Assembly: GCF_000423325.1 (NCBI RefSeq)
Contig: NZ_AUHT01000005.1
Span: 1-64,000, forward strand
Source: Lysobacter defluvii IMMIB APB-9 = DSM 18482
GTDB taxonomy: Bacteria; Pseudomonadota; Gammaproteobacteria; Xanthomonadales; Xanthomonadaceae
Reading direction: 5' to 3'
DNA length: 64,000 nt
This document shows positions 59,744 through 64,000 of the stretch, in pieces; the first letter of the stretch is position 1; each line of letters starts with the position of its first letter. The notes beneath the pieces are model-generated. The model was not told the DNA's origin. It worked only from the letters and a program-made list of their open reading frames with translations, and ran no database searches. The position numbers and the translations under genes are program-made.

Positions 59744-60576
59744 TGCGAGCGCTGCAGCTCCCGGTTCACGCCGGTGCGCACGAGTGGGAACTGATCGCCC
59801 GCATTCCGGACGCGCCGCGCCTGCGGCTGCTGTGGCTGCCTGCGCTCGGCGTGTCGGCCCGCAACTACGTGCCCCTGGCGGAGGCGCTTGCGGAGCGCGG
59901 CGTGGCGGTGTTCCTGCACGAGTGGCGTGGTGCGGGCAGCAGCAACCTGCGCGCGGGGCGCGGCTGCGACTGGGGGTATCGCGAGCTGCTGGCCGAGGAC
60001 ATCCCGGCCAGCCTGCAGGCGATGCGCGACGCGCTGCCCGATACCACTGACACGCGCCTGGGCGGGCACAGCCTGGGCGGACAGCTGGCCGCGTGCAGCC
60101 TTGCCCTGCATCCCGCCAGCGCGACAGGCCTGTGGCTGGTGGGCAGCGGCGCGCCGTACTGGCGCGCCTTTCCCACCCCGCTGCGCTGGGGCCTGCCGCT
60201 GGTGTACCGGTTCCTGCCGTGGCTTACCCGCCGCTTGGGTGCACTGCCTGGCCGCAGGCTCGGGTTCGGCGGGAACGAGGCACGCGGGGTCATCCACGAC
60301 TGGGCGCGCAGCGGATTGTCCGGGCGCTACGCAGCGCGCGGACTGGACGTGGACCTCGAGGCCGCGCTGGCGCGCGCCGCGCCGAGGGTCCGGGCGGTGG
60401 TGCTGGCCGAAGACTGGATGGCGCCGCGGGGCTCGCTCCTGTTCCTCGTGGGCAAGATGCCGCAGGCGCGGCCCACGATCATGGAACTCGACCGGGACGC
60501 CGCCGGCGCGGAGCCGGATCACTTTTCCTGGATGCAGGCGCCTGCTGGCGTGGCGGACGCACTGGCCGGCGACTGA
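59743..60576 (+). CDS. Alpha/beta-hydrolase, function unknown
   Basis: A 277-aa alpha/beta-hydrolase fold protein. LLWLPALGVSARNYVPLAEALAERGVAVFLHEWRGAGSS is the N-terminal strand/oxyanion region, and the nucleophile elbow is LGGHSLGGQLA (Ser at about 109). A C-terminal His could be in EPDHFSWMQAP. No signal peptide. Overlaps thiD by 1 bp, so cotranslation with thiD is likely; whether it acts in thiamine metabolism is unknown. A strong terminator follows. Confidence 0.82.
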   Translation: MRALQLPVHAGAHEWELIARIPDAPRLRLLWLPALGVSARNYVPLAEALAERGVAVFLHEWRGAGSSNLRAGRGCDWGYRELLAEDIPASLQAMRDALPDTTDTRLGGHSLGGQLAACSLALHPASATGLWLVGSGAPYWRAFPTPLRWGLPLVYRFLPWLTRRLGALPGRRLGFGGNEARGVIHDWARSGLSGRYAARGLDVDLEAALARAAPRVRAVVLAEDWMAPRGSLLFLVGKMPQARPTIMELDRDAAGAEPDHFSWMQAPAGVADALAGD

Positions 60577-60590
60577 GCCGGGAAAAACAA

Positions 60591-60620
60591 AAAAGCCGGC
60601 GGCGGATGCCGTCGGCTTTT
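60591..60620. terminator. Bidirectional terminator after the hydrolase gene / tRNA-Arg
   Basis: Thirteen-pair stem AAAAGCCGGCGGC/GCCGTCGGCTTTT with loop GGAT, T-rich on both strands. It can end the thiD run and the convergent tRNA transcript. Confidence 0.93.
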
Positions 60621-60629
60621 TGTTCTTTC

Positions 60630-60706
60630 TGGCGCGCCCGGAAGGATTCGAACCTCCGACCCCCAAGTTCGTAGCCTGGTGCTCTATCCAGCTGAGCTAC
60701 GGGCGC
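60630..60706 (-). tRNA. tRNA-Arg (anticodon ACG)
   Basis: 77 nt with encoded CCA. Acceptor GCGCCCG/CGGGCGC, anticodon loop CTACGAA gives ACG (inosine-modified, reading CGU/CGC/CGA). It follows tRNA-Ser and csrA on the same strand, an order conserved in xanthomonads. Confidence 0.97.
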
Positions 60707-60789
60707 GTAGTCGAAAAATTATGACGGGAGATGCTGCGTCCGTCAACAGCTTTTTCAGGCTGCCGCCGCTCGGAAGCGACGTGTGCAAC

Positions 60790-60882
60790 TGGCGGAGAGT
60801 GAGGGATTCGAACCCTCGATAGAGCTATAAACCCTATACTCCCTTAGCAGGGGAGCCCCTTCAGCCACTCGGGCAACTCTCC
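60790..60882 (-). tRNA. tRNA-Ser (anticodon GCU)
   Basis: 93 nt class II tRNA with long variable arm (TATAGGGTTTATAGCTCTATCG region). Acceptor GGAGAGT/ACTCTCC, discriminator G, CCA encoded. Anticodon loop CTGCTAA gives GCT, reading AGC/AGU. It starts 56 bp after csrA. Confidence 0.97.
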
Positions 60883-60938
60883 GCACGAAACCTTGTGCGG
60901 GCGGGAAGCATAACGGCTCCCCCCTGCCTGGTAAACCC

Positions 60939-61142
60939 TCAGGGAGCGTCTTCTTCCGTCGCGTCCTGCCCCGGCTCCTCGCCGCGCTGGATGCGCTGGT
61001 AGATCTCCTCCCGATGGACCGCTACGTCCTTCGGCGCAGTAATGCCGATCCGGACCTGGTTGCCCTTGACCCCGAGCACGGTCACCGTGACCGCATCGCC
61101 GATCATCAGGGTCTCACCGACGCGACGCGTCAGTATAAGCAT
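60939..61142 (-). CDS. csrA: Carbon storage regulator CsrA/RsmA
   Basis: Global post-transcriptional regulator binding GGA motifs near ribosome sites; in xanthomonads it affects virulence, motility and biofilm. It has 67 aa. [30 protein letters not shown] and the RNA-binding [17 protein letters not shown] (Leu replaced by Ala-Pro at the hinge, R44 equivalent present) are complete, with a short acidic tail. It is downstream of alaS and has its own likely promoter (TATATC, 61221-61216). Confidence 0.98.
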   Translation of the reverse strand: MLILTRRVGETLMIGDAVTVTVLGVKGNQVRIGITAPKDVAVHREEIYQRIQRGEEPGQDATEEDAP

Positions 61143-61215
61143 TGGTGTTCTCCTTGGCCGACGCCCTGGGCGCCGGAATATGCACCCGGGCGCGTGACAG
61201 CCACGCCAACTCCCG

Positions 61216-61222
61216 GATATAA
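61216..61222 (-). promoter_or_regulatory. Candidate -10 region of csrA
   Basis: TTTATATC on the minus strand, 74 bp before the csrA ATG. It implies a 5' leader of about 65 nt, long enough for regulation; CCGGGAG lies just after the -10. Confidence 0.4.
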
Positions 61223-61236
61223 ACGCGAAGTGTCGC

Positions 61237-61264
61237 CTTCGCCGGTCGCAAGCGACAAGCGAAG
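61237..61264 (-). terminator. Hairpin between alaS and csrA
   Basis: Interrupted stem CTTCGC-tt-GTCGC-TT-GCGAC-cg-GCGAAG (minus strand), 11 bp after the alaS stop. It has no U tract, so it may be an mRNA-stabilising or partial terminator structure. Confidence 0.5.
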
Positions 61265-61275
61265 GAAGTCACGGG

Positions 61276-63930
<2,655 letters not shown>

Positions 63931-64000
63931 CACGGCGGCGGTTTGGACGGGTCGAGGCCCCGCCGGTCGGGGGCGGAGGCAATCGACCTAGCGTATCAGG

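Overview
The window is about 70% G+C chromosomal core DNA from a gammaproteobacterium of the Xanthomonadaceae/Lysobacteraceae (Lysobacter, Luteimonas or Xanthomonas relatives). The placement rests on three things. The arginine cluster carries the acetylated-intermediate enzymes typical of xanthomonads (N-acetylornithine carbamoyltransferase, N-acetylcitrulline deacetylase, fused N-acetylglutamate synthase/kinase). The order alaS-csrA-tRNA-Ser-tRNA-Arg is conserved in this family. Most proteins also look most like xanthomonad orthologs. There is no rRNA operon, prophage, insertion sequence, CRISPR array or recognisable defence island. Coding density is very high, with many 1-4 bp stop/start overlaps.

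Layout. 1-5.0 kb (minus): arginine biosynthesis (AOTCase, argG, argE-like, argB cut by the window edge), headed by a possible arginine-rich leader peptide and attenuator hairpin. 5.0-12.8 kb: small envelope protein, cysS, sufE, a DksA variant, yidD, pyrC, an M23 peptidase and a membrane diguanylate cyclase. 12.8-16.9 kb (minus): tightly overlapped efp-mtaD-ubiG-gph-squalene/phytoene-synthase-like set, divergent from epmB, the EF-P lysine aminomutase. 18-25.4 kb: FimX-like c-di-GMP effector, htpX, gluQ, phaR, an M48 peptidase and an FGE-fold lipoprotein. 25.5-35.3 kb: rnd, two tRNAs, an ALDH7-type dehydrogenase, pyrD-murB-EamA, PAP2 phosphatase, ispG and xseA. 35.4-46.5 kb: metG-rnfB, then on the minus strand nnr-tsaE-amiC-mutL-DUF1684-GumN, with queG divergent from nnr. 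46.6-52.3 kb (minus): pcnB-folK-panB-panC-panD-pgi. 52.4-64 kb: tRNA-Glu, fdxA, bamC-like-dapA divergent from gcvR-bcp-phoH, sulP divergent from thiD-hydrolase, tRNA-Arg, tRNA-Ser, csrA and alaS.

The genes cover precursor supply (arginine, pyrimidine, pantothenate, folate, lysine, isoprenoid, thiamine), translation quality (four aminoacyl-tRNA synthetase-type enzymes, EF-P and its modifier, queuosine and t6A functions), wall turnover and global regulation (CsrA, DksA, c-di-GMP).

No wholly new multi-gene system is evident. The most unusual signals are non-coding. A dispersed nested-palindrome repeat occurs four times and supplies the last codons and stop of three unrelated genes (xseA, pgi, sulP). 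A possible arginine attenuator precedes the AOTCase gene. Two divergent promoters appear to give leaderless mRNAs in both directions. All calls are from reading the sequence and family knowledge; no database search was run.
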